Shown piece by piece: positions 52,961 through 61,396 of a stretch of 64,000 nucleotides of DNA; position 1 is the first letter of the stretch; every line of letters begins with the position of its first letter. The notes under the pieces are model-generated. The model worked only from the letters and a program-made list of their open reading frames with translations, was not told the origin of the DNA and ran no database searches. The DNA is from Pseudarthrobacter cellobiosi (GTDB lineage: Bacteria > Actinomycetota > Actinomycetes > Actinomycetales > Micrococcaceae): NCBI RefSeq assembly GCF_023913755.1, contig NZ_JAMXBJ010000043.1, positions 1-64,000 of the forward strand, written 5' to 3'. A program made the position numbers and the translations under genes.

Positions 52961-54292
52961 ATGAGCCCCGTCCTCCTCTTTATCCTCGGCGTCGTCTTTG
53001 TGGCGATCGGCATTGCCGCGTCCATTGCGCTGCACGAAGTGGGGCACCTGGTGCCCGCCAAGCTGTTCAAGGTGCGCGTCACCAAGTACATGATCGGCTT
53101 CGGCCCCACCCTGTGGTCCAAGCGGAAGGGCGAAACTGAATACGGGGTGAAAGCGATCCCGCTGGGTGGCTACGTGTCCATGATCGGCATGTATCCGCCC
53201 AACAAGGACGACGGAACCGTCCGCCCGTCCAGCACCGGCATGTTCCAGACCCTGGCCACGGAAGCCCGGTCCATGGCACACGAGGAAGTGGGCCCGGAGG
53301 ACGCCAACCGCGTGTTCTACCGGCTGCCGGTGTGGAAGAAAATCATCGTAATGCTGGGCGGGCCGGCCATGAACCTGCTGATCGGAGTGGTCCTGACCGC
53401 CGTTCTGCTGATGGGCTTCGGCATGGCCACGGCCACCACCACCATCGCCGACGTCTCCAAGTGCCAGGTGGCGGCCGGTCAAACGGTGGATCCCGATTCC
53501 CCGGACTGCCAGCTGACCCCCGCGGCCGCTGCCGGGCTCCTGCCCAACGACGTGGTCACTTCTTTTGACGGGAAAGCTGTGACTGGCTGGGACGAGCTGA
53601 CCGAATGGATCCGGGCCTCCGCGGGCAGGGAAGTCAGCATCACAGTGGAGCGCGACGGCGCGCCCGTCACCACCACGGTGACGCCGGTGCTGTCCGCCCG
53701 CCCCGTCGTCGGCGTGGACGGACGCCAGGCAAAGGACGACGCAGGCACTCTCCTGTACCAGGACGTCGGCTTCCTGGGCATCGGTGCGCAGACCGAACTG
53801 GTTCCCCAGCCGGCGTCGTCCGTCCTGCCCATGGCGGGCGAAAACATCAAGCAAGTGGCCGGCGTCGTCTTCAATCTGCCCGCCCGGGTGGTGGGCGTTG
53901 CCAAGGCGGCCTTCAGCGAGGAAGAGCGCGACCCCAACGGCCCCATCAGCGTGGTGGGCGTGGGGCGTGTGGCCGGTGAAGTGGCAGCCATGGAGGAAGT
54001 GCCGCTCCAGTCCAGGATTGGCGCCCTGGTAGGGCTGCTCGCCGGCCTGAACTTTGCGCTCGCGGTCTTCAACCTGATCCCGCTGCTTCCGCTCGACGGC
54101 GGCCACGTGGCCGGAGCGCTGTACGAGGGGGCGCGCCGACGGGTGGCCAAGCTGTTCGGCAAACCGGATCCCGGCGCCTTCGACATCGCCAAACTGCTTC
54201 CCGTGACGTACGTGGTGGCCGCGTTGCTGATGGGCATGAGCGCGCTGCTGATCTACGCCGATATCGTGAAGCCGGTGAACCTGTTCGGCTGA
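52961..54292 (+). CDS. rip1: Site-2 membrane metalloprotease (RseP/Rip1)
   Basis: The 443-residue intramembrane protease has the zinc motif HEVGH (25-29) in the first helix and the partner LIPLLPLDGGH in a C-terminal helix. One PDZ-like domain lies at about 185-255 (AAGLLPNDVVTSFDGKAVTGW in parts). It cleaves membrane-bound anti-sigma factors in relatives. Gap of 18 bp from dxr. The C-terminal region AGLNFALAVFNLIP supports the family. Confidence 0.95.
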   Translation: MSPVLLFILGVVFVAIGIAASIALHEVGHLVPAKLFKVRVTKYMIGFGPTLWSKRKGETEYGVKAIPLGGYVSMIGMYPPNKDDGTVRPSSTGMFQTLATEARSMAHEEVGPEDANRVFYRLPVWKKIIVMLGGPAMNLLIGVVLTAVLLMGFGMATATTTIADVSKCQVAAGQTVDPDSPDCQLTPAAAAGLLPNDVVTSFDGKAVTGWDELTEWIRASAGREVSITVERDGAPVTTTVTPVLSARPVVGVDGRQAKDDAGTLLYQDVGFLGIGAQTELVPQPASSVLPMAGENIKQVAGVVFNLPARVVGVAKAAFSEEERDPNGPISVVGVGRVAGEVAAMEEVPLQSRIGALVGLLAGLNFALAVFNLIPLLPLDGGHVAGALYEGARRRVAKLFGKPDPGAFDIAKLLPVTYVVAALLMGMSALLIYADIVKPVNLFG

Positions 54293-54340
54293 CTCCTGCG
54301 GACGTCTGCCTGGACGGATGCCCCGGATCTACCATGAAAC

Positions 54341-55023
54341 ATGGGCACGTTCGCCGTCCAACCGCAGAACACCAGCCGCTGGATCCGGGCAGGGTTGTGG
54401 GCGCTGCCTGTCTCGTGGCTTGTCACCGCCTGGTCCACGCTGGAGCCGCAGCCGGACCATGCGAAGGCCCCGGAGGCCTGGGCTCGTTTCGTCAGCTCCG
54501 ACTCGTACCAGTTCAGCCATCTTTTCGGCAGTACCGCAGGCACCATCCTGGCCGAGTTCGGTCTCTTTGCTTTGGGCTGTTCCATGGCCAACATCAGGAC
54601 GGGGCGCCTGGCGCTGGCCTCGATGGTCACAGCTGTTGCCGGCACGGCTTTGCTGCTCGTGCCGGCCGTGATTTCCACGTTTGCCACCCCGCCACCGGAA
54701 AGGCATACCTGGGCGGAAACCAGGACGTGATGCAGCTGGAATTCCCGGCGTCCATGACCGGGGCGTTCCTGCTGGGCCTGCTGCTCGCATTCGTTGGCAC
54801 GGTGCTGCTGGGGATCGCGGTATGGCGTTCCCACGTGCTGCCGCGCTGGGCCGGGGCCCTCTGGGCGGCCGGCGCTGTGGCGTTCTTCGTCCTGGGCGTT
54901 GTCCTGGGGCAGGCAACTACGGGAAGCAGCCTGCCGTCCCAGGCCGCCGCGGCCGTACTGATGGCAGGCGCCGGTGGGTGGATCGCCTGGAGCGGAGCCC
55001 GGCAGGCAACGGGCACCGCCTGA
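54341..55023 (+). pseudogene. Frameshifted four-helix membrane protein gene
   Basis: Two parts of one protein are in different frames. The frame from ATG 54341 gives three helices and ends at 54730 after FATPPPERHTW. The continuing frame from about 54691 gives PATGKAYLGGNQ-type sequence, MQLEFPASMTGAFLLGLLLA, and another helix pair, ending at 55023. One lost G after CCCCG at 54687-54691 would restore a continuous frame (FATPATGKAYLGG). Either a real frameshift, a sequencing error, or less likely a programmed -1 shift. Family unknown. Confidence 0.8.
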
Positions 55024-55032
55024 CCGGATCGG

Positions 55033-55104
55033 GTGATTCTCATAAATCAGTCTTTATTGGCTGATATTTAATAATCAGCTATTTTTGATTGATTATGAGT
55101 GATC
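55033..55104. promoter_or_regulatory. AT-rich 72-bp hyphenated palindrome before the SatD-like gene
   Basis: GCTGAT (55060-55065) mirrors ATCAGC (55074-55079). Further out, CTCATAA plus TCA (55039-55049) mirrors TGATTATGAG (55090-55099). The outermost GTGAT and ATCAC also match, with one-base slips. GC content is far below the surrounding genes. Overlaps a promoter (see next). Confidence 0.75.
55057..55085 (+). promoter_or_regulatory. Promoter of the SatD-like pair
   Basis: TTGGCT (55057-55062), a 17-nt spacer and TATTTT (55080-55085) lie inside the palindrome, about 38 nt before the ATG. A repressor at the palindrome would block it. Confidence 0.5.
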
Positions 55105-55123
55105 ACCTGCGTACGGTTAAGGC

Positions 55124-55789
55124 ATGTATGTACTGACCATCGACCAGCGAGGCAGCACTGCCGACGTCGACCGTGTTCCCGATCTGATCGCCGCACTGCG
55201 CAGCCTCACACCGGCGCCCTTCGAACGGTCCGTGGGTGATGAACTCCAGGGTGTGGTGGAACATGCCGAGGACGTAGTGGAGATCGCCTTGTACGCACTC
55301 CGGAGCGGGCACTGGTACGTCGGGATCGGGATCGGGGCCGTACAGCTCACCCCGGGCGGAAGCCCCCGGGAAGGTTCCGGGAGCGGCTTTGTGGCAGCGC
55401 GAAAGGCCGTGGAACTCGCCAAGGGCTCGGCTGGTCAGGTGCCATTGTCGGTGGTGTCCGGCAGTATTGGCCGTGGACGGGAGATGCCTCCCCACGCCAA
55501 GAAAGGAGCCATGACCAGTGCAAATGCCCAGGCGGTGCTTCGCCTGATCGGACGGGTGGTGCAGCAACGCACACCAGCCCAGTGGCGGGTGGTGGACCGG
55601 TTGCGCGCGCTCCAGGGCGGCGATGGAAAGCACGGCAGCCAGAAACACGTGGCCCAGGAATTGGGAATCACGGAGCAGTCGGTGAGCCGTGCGGTGCTCC
55701 GATCCGGCTGGCAGGAGGAATGGGCCGCCAGACCTGCCGCGGCCATGCTCCTTGACTACGCCCATTCCCAGATTGAAGGAGACCGGTGA
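55124..55789 (+). CDS. SatD-like protein with C-terminal helix-turn-helix
   Basis: The 221-residue soluble protein opens MYVLTIDQRGS and has FERSVGDELQGV and WYVGIGIGAVQL, which I associate with SatD-family proteins (PF16264), from memory. A C-terminal HTH lies at about 171-195 (KHVAQELGITEQSVSRAVLR), suggesting DNA binding and possibly autoregulation at the upstream palindrome. The function of SatD is unknown. Its stop overlaps the next start (GTGA). Ribosome-binding site is close to the ATG and poor. Confidence 0.7.
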   Translation: MYVLTIDQRGSTADVDRVPDLIAALRSLTPAPFERSVGDELQGVVEHAEDVVEIALYALRSGHWYVGIGIGAVQLTPGGSPREGSGSGFVAARKAVELAKGSAGQVPLSVVSGSIGRGREMPPHAKKGAMTSANAQAVLRLIGRVVQQRTPAQWRVVDRLRALQGGDGKHGSQKHVAQELGITEQSVSRAVLRSGWQEEWAARPAAAMLLDYAHSQIEGDR

Positions 55790-56325
55790 ACGCACTCTGG
55801 ATTACAGTTGCCCTCTTGGTGGCCGGATTCGCAGGGTGGCCTGTGACCGCGCTGGTGTTCCGGCTCGCCCGGACCATTGACGATAAAGCGGACGCGGCCA
55901 GTAAATCGGACCAGGACGCAGCGGCCCAGGACCCGTCAGCCGATGTCACGGTAGACACTGTTTCGGGAGCCCCGCGGGCCGGTACGGATCATCACAAGGG
56001 CGGGCAAACCGTCGACGGCGAGCTGACCGCGGGTGGCGGCCAGCCGCCGTCGGACGTTCCTCAGGTGGCGCCCGCGCTGCCGGCCCAGCGGATCCTGCGG
56101 GGTGGGGCAATCATCGGAGTGCTGGAGCGCCTGGGCGTCTGCGTGGCCATCCTGACCGGACAGCCGGTGGCCATTGCCTACATTGTGGCCATCAAAGGCC
56201 TGGGCAGGTTCGCCGAATTGAAGGAGACCCCCGTGGCTGCCGAGCGGTTCATCATCGGAACGCTCACGTCCATGCTGTGGGCTGCTGGAACGGCGGCAGT
56301 GATCAAGGTGGTGTTCCTGCAGTGA
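55786..56325 (+). CDS. Membrane protein paired with the SatD-like gene
   Basis: The 179-residue protein has an N-terminal helix (about 5-25). A polar, low-complexity cytosolic loop (about 32-100) and a C-terminal membrane region with GGAIIGVLERLGVCVAILTG and VAIAYIVAIKGLGRFAELK follow. The segment GLGRFAELK precedes a final helix pair. Not recognised as a named family. Its GTG start overlaps the SatD-like stop by 4 nt, so the two proteins are made in a fixed ratio and probably act together. Confidence 0.72.
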   Translation: MNALWITVALLVAGFAGWPVTALVFRLARTIDDKADAASKSDQDAAAQDPSADVTVDTVSGAPRAGTDHHKGGQTVDGELTAGGGQPPSDVPQVAPALPAQRILRGGAIIGVLERLGVCVAILTGQPVAIAYIVAIKGLGRFAELKETPVAAERFIIGTLTSMLWAAGTAAVIKVVFLQ

Positions 56326-56380
56326 GTCTTGCTGACTGCCCGGATCGGCGACAGCCCACCCCTGGGGATAGGGTGTCTTT

Positions 56381-56674
56381 ATGACTGTTTTTGCCGTTGA
56401 GTATGTGTACGCCGCCGATTCCTCCGCCGTCCGTGATGATCACCGCCCCGCGCACCGCGCCTGGCTGGCGGGTCTGGCGGACGAGCGCCAGCTGCTGACC
56501 AGCGGACCCTACGGTGACGGGGCAGGCGCCCTGCTGATCTTCAAGGTCCAGGACGAAACGCAGCTGAACGAACTCCTCAAGCAGGACCCGTTCGCCGTCG
56601 CCGGCACCATTGCCGGGATCCGGACAACCGAGTGGACTCCCGTGATCGGCCTCCTGGCCGCGCACGCATCCTGA
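56381..56674 (+). CDS. YciI-family protein
   Basis: The 97-residue ferredoxin-like fold protein has [33 protein letters not shown] (in parts) with the conserved His and Asp of the YciI family (R-P-x-H and GP-x-x-D). The catalytic function is unknown; relatives act on small aromatic or peptide-derived substrates. It lies alone between the SatD pair and ispG. Confidence 0.9.
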   Translation: MTVFAVEYVYAADSSAVRDDHRPAHRAWLAGLADERQLLTSGPYGDGAGALLIFKVQDETQLNELLKQDPFAVAGTIAGIRTTEWTPVIGLLAAHAS

Positions 56675-56720
56675 TTCCTGGACCTTTTTCACTACCGAAA
56701 CACCTACCCAAGGAGTCCAC

Positions 56721-57887
56721 GTGACCTCGGTCAGCCTGGGAATGCCGTCAGCACCGCCGCCCGTTCTCGCCCCCCGCCGCAAGACGCGGCAGATCAAGGT
56801 GGGTTCCGTCGGGGTCGGTTCGGATTCGCCCATCAGTGTGCAGTCCATGACCACCACGCCCACCACGGACATCAACGCCACCTTGCAGCAGATCGCGGAA
56901 CTCACCGCCTCCGGTTGCGACATCGTGCGCGTCGCCTGCCCGTCGGCCGATGATGCAGAGGCCCTGCCAATCATCGCTCGCAAGTCCCAGATCCCTGTCA
57001 TTGCGGACATCCACTTCCAGCCGAAGTACGTCTTCGCAGCGATTGAGGCCGGCTGCGCGGCAGTGCGGGTAAACCCGGGCAATATCCGCAAGTTCGATGA
57101 CCAGGTCAAGGAAATCGCCCGCGCGGCGAAGGACCACGGGACCTCCATCCGGATCGGCATCAACGCCGGATCGCTGGAGCCTGGCATCCTGAAGAAGTAT
57201 GGCAAGGCCACCCCCGAGGCACTTGTGGAATCCGCCGTCTGGGAAGCGTCGCTGTTCGAAGAGCACGGTTTCAACGACTTCAAGATCTCGGTCAAGCACA
57301 ACGACCCGGTCATTATGGTTGCTGCCTACGAGATGCTGGCCGAGCAGGGCGACTGGCCCCTGCACCTGGGCGTCACCGAAGCTGGGCCCGCCTTCCAGGG
57401 CACCATCAAATCCGCCACGGCCTTCGGGGCGCTCCTGGCCAAGGGCATCGGCGACACCATCAGGGTTTCCCTGTCGGCGCCTCCGGTGGAGGAAATCAAA
57501 GTGGGCAACCAGATCCTCCAGTCCCTGAACCTGCGCCCGCGCAAACTGGAGATCGTCTCCTGCCCGTCATGCGGCCGCGCCCAGGTGGACGTGTACACGC
57601 TTGCCGAGCAGGTCACCGCAGGGCTGGAAGGCATGGAAATTCCGCTCCGCGTGGCAGTGATGGGCTGTGTTGTCAACGGGCCGGGCGAGGCCCGCGAAGC
57701 CGATCTCGGTGTGGCGTCCGGCAATGGCAAGGGCCAGATCTTTGTGAAGGGCCAAGTCATCAAGACTGTGCCTGAGAGCGAGATTGTTGAGACACTGATC
57801 GAAGAGGCCATGCGCATAGCTGAAGAGATGGGGGAGGCCGATGGCGAAGATGCTGTCAAGGGTAGCCCCGTGGTTAGCGTCTCATAA
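56721..57887 (+). CDS. ispG: 4-Hydroxy-3-methylbut-2-en-1-yl diphosphate synthase (ferredoxin/flavodoxin)
   Basis: The 388-residue iron-sulfur enzyme of the non-mevalonate pathway converts MEcPP to HMBPP. Cluster-binding cysteines lie in SCPSCGRAQ and [10 protein letters not shown]. Upstream are [10 protein letters not shown] and [16 protein letters not shown]. The GTG at 56721 has AAGGAG upstream. Its 3' end overlaps the GNAT gene by 47 nt. Confidence 0.97.
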   Translation: MTSVSLGMPSAPPPVLAPRRKTRQIKVGSVGVGSDSPISVQSMTTTPTTDINATLQQIAELTASGCDIVRVACPSADDAEALPIIARKSQIPVIADIHFQPKYVFAAIEAGCAAVRVNPGNIRKFDDQVKEIARAAKDHGTSIRIGINAGSLEPGILKKYGKATPEALVESAVWEASLFEEHGFNDFKISVKHNDPVIMVAAYEMLAEQGDWPLHLGVTEAGPAFQGTIKSATAFGALLAKGIGDTIRVSLSAPPVEEIKVGNQILQSLNLRPRKLEIVSCPSCGRAQVDVYTLAEQVTAGLEGMEIPLRVAVMGCVVNGPGEAREADLGVASGNGKGQIFVKGQVIKTVPESEIVETLIEEAMRIAEEMGEADGEDAVKGSPVVSVS

Positions 57888-58740
57888 AGAGGACGCCGCC
57901 CCGGCGGGAACATCCGTCCGGACCCTCGCCGGCGCTGACACCGCTGCCCTGCGTCGCCTAGCGTCGCAGGATCCGGTGGCCAATGTCTTTATCCTGGCGC
58001 ACCTTCGGGCGGCCGGCTCAGCCGCGCCCACCGCTGGTGGCGCCGGCGTCTTGGGAGTTTTCGACGACGGCATCCTGGTAGGCGCGTGCTGGGCAGGGGC
58101 CAACCTGGTACCGGTCCAGCTTGACCCCGAATTTTCCGGGCTTGTCGCTGCTGCAGCAAGCGCGTCCGGCCGCCGATTCGCCTCCGCCTTTGGCCCCGCA
58201 GATGCCGTCCTGGCTCTCCATGCTGAGCTTGCCGAACTGGGGCATGCGGCCCACGAGGTGCGGGATGAGCAGCCGCTGATGACACTGTGCGGTCCGCCGT
58301 CGGTGGAGCCGAACGCGGATCTGGGGCTTGGCCGGCTGGCCGATTTTGACCGGATACTTCCGGCCTGCGCCGCCATGTTCGAAGAGGAAGTGGGCTACTC
58401 GCCGTTCCTCGGGGGCAAGGAGTTCTACAGCCGCCGCGTGGAAGGCCTCATCCGGCAAGGCCATTCATTGGCGCACGTCAACGAATCCGGCGACGTTGTG
58501 TTCAAGGCCGAGCTGGGTGCTGTGACAACCGACGTCACGCAGATCCAGGGTGTATGGATGAACCCCGGTTACCGAGGACAGGGTCTGAGCGCCGGCTACA
58601 TGGCTGCCGTAGTGGAGAAGGCGCGCACGCTTGCCCCCGTCACCAGCCTCTATGTCAACGGATTCAACCTCCGGGCACGGTCCACGTACGAGCGCGTGGG
58701 CTTCCGCCAGGTTGGCACCTTCGCTACGGTTCTCTTCTAG
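57841..58740 (+). CDS. GNAT acetyltransferase of the DUF4081 type (Rv2867c-like)
   Basis: The 299-residue protein has an N-terminal DUF4081-type domain (about 20-160). A C-terminal GNAT domain contains [22 protein letters not shown] (parts) with the acetyl-CoA loop and [16 protein letters not shown]. The acceptor is unknown. It sits in the dxr-rip1-ispG-GNAT-proS block, the same place as Rv2867c. The start at 57841 overlaps ispG by 47 nt; an ATG nine bases later is also possible. Confidence 0.85.
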   Translation: MAKMLSRVAPWLASHKEDAAPAGTSVRTLAGADTAALRRLASQDPVANVFILAHLRAAGSAAPTAGGAGVLGVFDDGILVGACWAGANLVPVQLDPEFSGLVAAAASASGRRFASAFGPADAVLALHAELAELGHAAHEVRDEQPLMTLCGPPSVEPNADLGLGRLADFDRILPACAAMFEEEVGYSPFLGGKEFYSRRVEGLIRQGHSLAHVNESGDVVFKAELGAVTTDVTQIQGVWMNPGYRGQGLSAGYMAAVVEKARTLAPVTSLYVNGFNLRARSTYERVGFRQVGTFATVLF

Positions 58741-58793
58741 CCGCCAGGTCCCTGGCCTCAGCGTCGCCGCCTTTCAGGCCGCCCGCCGCCGGT

Positions 58794-59450
58794 TCACCGG
58801 TCAGCCTTCAGGTCGCCCGTCAGGTAGTGCTGGACGTTCGGAGCCACGAGCCGGACAACGTCGTCGGGGGAGGCGGACGCGAGCGGTTCCAGACGCACAA
58901 CATACCGGACCAGCATCACGCCCACCATCTGCGTAGCCACGAGATTTCCGCGCATGGCCACTTCCGCGGGCGGTCCAGGAACTCCGGCCATGATCCGGCT
59001 GAGGATGGTGCGCTGTACCAGTTCCCGCAGCAGCAACGTCTTGGCCTTGGAGCCGATGGTTCCCCTGAGGAAGGCCACCAGGCTGTGCTGGGCCGAGCTC
59101 TCCCACAAGCGCAGCACGGCCCGCACGATCGCCTCTGCCCGGTCCTCCGGCGAGTAGCCGTCGACGCCCGCCAGGACCTTCTCCGGGTCGGCCGGCAGTG
59201 CCACGCTCAGCGCAAAAAGCTCGTCCTTGCCCTTGAAGAAGTGGTGGACCATGGCGGGGTCCACTCCGGTTTCCCGGGCGATCTGGCGCAGGCTGGTCCC
59301 TTCGAAACCGTGTTCGGCGAAGAGCCGCCGGGCTGTGTCCAGGATCTGGTCCCTCGTCTCGGTTGCCCCGCCGCGCCGGCCCCGCCGGCCCGGACCAGCC
59401 GCGCTACCTGCAAGACCCGCGGCGCCCGTGGGATCATGCTGTCCGTTCAC
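58794..59450 (-). CDS. TetR-family regulator, last gene of the ABC exporter operon
   Basis: The 218-residue regulator has a Gly/Arg-rich N-terminus (about 1-28), then an HTH (TRDQILDTARRLFAEHGFEGTSLRQIARETGVDPAMVHHFF in parts). A C-terminal ligand domain follows. The GTG at 59450 is supported by its 4-nt overlap (GTGA) with the permease stop; the frame is open further upstream inside the permease gene. Probably controls its own operon through the site at 61020. Confidence 0.9.
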   Translation of the reverse strand: MNGQHDPTGAAGLAGSAAGPGRRGRRGGATETRDQILDTARRLFAEHGFEGTSLRQIARETGVDPAMVHHFFKGKDELFALSVALPADPEKVLAGVDGYSPEDRAEAIVRAVLRLWESSAQHSLVAFLRGTIGSKAKTLLLRELVQRTILSRIMAGVPGPPAEVAMRGNLVATQMVGVMLVRYVVRLEPLASASPDDVVRLVAPNVQHYLTGDLKADR

Positions 59451-60202
59451 GCGGTCCGCCGCCGCAGGGTCAACGATGCGAGCACCAGGACCGCCAGGAC
59501 AATGGCCACGATGACTCCGGCATCCATCCACAGCTGGTCTGTGGGCTCGGTGTTGGTGGCGATCTCCTGGAGTGCATCCACCGAAAAAGTCAATGGAAGG
59601 ACATTCGACACAGCCTCCAGGGCCTCGTTCATCCGTTCGCGGGCCACAAAGAGGCCACAGAGCAGGATCTGCGGGACCACCACCACCGGCATAAACTGCA
59701 CGGCCTGGAATTCCGTCCGGGCGAAGGCCGAACAGAGCAGCCCCAGCGCGACGCCAAGAACCGCATTGATCACGGCAATCATGACCACCAGTCCAGGGCT
59801 GCCTTGGATGTCGAGCCCGAAGATCCAGTAGGCAACCGCGGTAGCCACCAGCGACTGCAGGGCAGCCATGATGGAAAATGCCAGCCCGTAGCCGAACAGC
59901 AGGTCCGCCTTGTGGATAGGAGTGGTCAGCAGCCGTTCCAGGGTCCCCGAGGTGCGTTCCCGCAGCATCGTGATGGACGTAACCAGGAACATAACCACAA
60001 ACGGGAAGATCGCCAGCATCATCAGGCCAACGCGGTCAAAAGTCCTGGGCACGCCCGGCGGCAGCGTCTCATTCTCATAGAGAAAGTACACGGCGGTGAG
60101 CAGCAGCGCAGGGACCACCAGGATCAGTGCGATGCTGCGGTGGTCGTGCCGGAGCTGGTCCAGGACGCGCCGGGTGGTGGCCAACAGCATCAACAGGTTC
60201 AT
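59447..60202 (-). CDS. ABC-2-type transporter permease
   Basis: The 251-residue membrane subunit has six helices; the loop with LRERTSGTLERLLTTPIHKADLLFGY (parts) is typical of ABC-2 drug and antibiotic exporters. ATG 60202 overlaps the ATPase stop (ATGA). It works with the ATPase upstream. A longer frame toward 60445 is not supported. Confidence 0.9.
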   Translation of the reverse strand: MNLLMLLATTRRVLDQLRHDHRSIALILVVPALLLTAVYFLYENETLPPGVPRTFDRVGLMMLAIFPFVVMFLVTSITMLRERTSGTLERLLTTPIHKADLLFGYGLAFSIMAALQSLVATAVAYWIFGLDIQGSPGLVVMIAVINAVLGVALGLLCSAFARTEFQAVQFMPVVVVPQILLCGLFVARERMNEALEAVSNVLPLTFSVDALQEIATNTEPTDQLWMDAGVIVAIVLAVLVLASLTLRRRTA

Positions 60203-60987
60203 GACTGTACCGTCCTTTCGGGGGAACCGCTGGGCACTTCGGCGGTGTCCTGGATGATGTGCAGGAAAGCCTTCTCCAGATCGGCACTGTGCCCGCGTTG
60301 ACTCAATTCCGCCGGCGTCAGCTGCGCCAGGAGCTTTCCTTCCCGCAGCAGGAGGAGTGATCCGCAATGGCTGGCTTCCTCCATCACATGGCTGGAAACC
60401 AGCAGGGTGGTCCCGGACTCGGCCATGGACCGGAAACGGTCCCACAGGTCAGCCCGGAGCACCGGATCAAGGCCCACGGTTGGCTCATCCAGGACCAGCA
60501 GGCTGGGGCGAGCCACCAGGGCACAGGCCAACGACACCCGGCTCAGCTGTCCGCCGGAGAGGTCACCGGTTTTCTGCCTGGCCTGCGGTTCAAGCCCGAC
60601 GGCGGCGATCGCCTCTGCGGCCTCGGCGCGGCCCTTGCGGTGCATGGCGCCGAAGTAGCGGACATTGGCTTCGACCGTGAGGTCCGGGTACACGCTGGGG
60701 GACTGGGTCACGTAACCCACCCGGTGTCGCAGGTCAGGGTGCCCGGCGGGCAGCCCAAGCACTTGGACCGAGCCGGACGTGAGCACCTGGACGCCCATGA
60801 TGGCCCGCATGAGCGTAGTCTTGCCGCTGCCGGACGGGCCCAGCAGCCCGGTGATCTCGCCTGCCTGGATGGCAAAGTCCAAGCCGCGCAGGACGGGAAC
60901 CTTTCCCCGTGTGACGTGCAGGGTGGTGGCGGCCACAGCGATGCTGGCTTCCGTGACTGCCGGGACGGAAGCTGCTGAATGGGACAT
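60199..60987 (-). CDS. ABC transporter ATPase
   Basis: The 262-residue ATPase has Walker A GPSGSGKTT, signature DLSGGQLSR, Walker B LLVLDEPTVGLD and the switch His in LLVSSHVMEE. It pairs with the ABC-2 permease as a drug-type exporter. ATG 60987 is preferred because GGAGG lies 5 nt before it; a GTG at 61026 would place the start inside the operator. Confidence 0.93.
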   Translation of the reverse strand: MSHSAASVPAVTEASIAVAATTLHVTRGKVPVLRGLDFAIQAGEITGLLGPSGSGKTTLMRAIMGVQVLTSGSVQVLGLPAGHPDLRHRVGYVTQSPSVYPDLTVEANVRYFGAMHRKGRAEAAEAIAAVGLEPQARQKTGDLSGGQLSRVSLACALVARPSLLVLDEPTVGLDPVLRADLWDRFRSMAESGTTLLVSSHVMEEASHCGSLLLLREGKLLAQLTPAELSQRGHSADLEKAFLHIIQDTAEVPSGSPERTVQS

Positions 60988-61019
60988 TAATGCCTCCGAA
61001 TGCTGGGAGTCCGCGTTTG

Positions 61020-61039
61020 AATTCACCAGGTGATGAATT
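61020..61039. promoter_or_regulatory. TetR-type operator of the ABC exporter operon
   Basis: AATTCA (61020-61025) mirrors TGAATT (61034-61039). Inside it TCACC and GGTGA (61023-61033) form a second symmetric pair. It lies directly downstream of the -10 element. Confidence 0.72.
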
Positions 61040-61040
61040 A

Positions 61041-61069
61041 AAACTAGACCTGCTAAAGGCGGCCGTCAA
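61041..61069 (-). promoter_or_regulatory. Promoter of the ABC exporter-TetR operon
   Basis: On the minus strand, TTGACG (61069-61064), a 17-nt spacer and TAGTTT (61046-61041). Fifty-four nt to the ATG at 60987. The operator starts 2 nt after the -10 box. Confidence 0.65.
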
Positions 61070-61187
61070 TTACTTCGAATGGAAAAACCCTTGTGGATGT
61101 GTCGGCTATCACATATGTTCGATCTAGCTGCGCTGGAGTGGGTGGGCGGTCTCACCAGTCCTCACCAGTACCTAGGCGTCAACGGCC

Positions 61188-61258
61188 ATAGAGCCACGTC
61201 CGCATGTAATGACCAGCCGTTTACGGCCAGGGGCTTTGCATGCCGGGCGTGGCTCTAT
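61188..61258. repeat. Inverted repeat with 11-bp arms upstream of proS
   Basis: ATAGAGCCACG (61188-61198) is perfectly complementary to CGTGGCTCTAT (61248-61258). The 49-nt interior holds CCGTTTACGG, a small nested hairpin. Role unknown. Confidence 0.75.
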
Positions 61259-61396
61259 TGCGTCTCGCCCCCGCGGTCTCTGGCCAGCTCAGGTTCCGCC
61301 GCCTGGCGTGCCGTGGATAGCCGGTAGATTAGTACCCAGAAGAATTGCCCGGCTCTGCTTTCCAGCAGCTACTCCCCAGAAACGGATAACCCACCC

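Larger units (their letters stand above)
60988..61396. other. Divergent control region of the ABC operon and proS
   Basis: This 409-bp gap contains no gene. The left part holds the ABC promoter and operator. The middle has an 11-bp inverted repeat (61188-61198 with 61248-61258). TAGATT at 61325-61330 is a candidate -10 for proS. An open frame at 61079-61327 has no coding character. Confidence 0.6.

Noticed and set aside
54681..54730. Programmed -1 frameshifting in the membrane protein gene
   Set aside because: No slippery heptamer of the X-XXY-YYZ type and no strong downstream hairpin at the switch point; a lost base is simpler.
61105..61122. LexA-box-like sequence (ATATGTTCGA) near the ABC/proS gap
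   Set aside because: Only the right half-site matches; the left half has about three mismatches of six, and no SOS gene is adjacent.
61079..61327. 82-codon frame upstream of proS
   Set aside because: No ribosome-binding site, no coding-like composition, and it contains the 61188-61258 inverted repeat.
61070..61396. T-box riboswitch ahead of proS
   Set aside because: No AGGGUGG-type T-box sequence, no antiterminator/terminator pair and no T run before the start codon.
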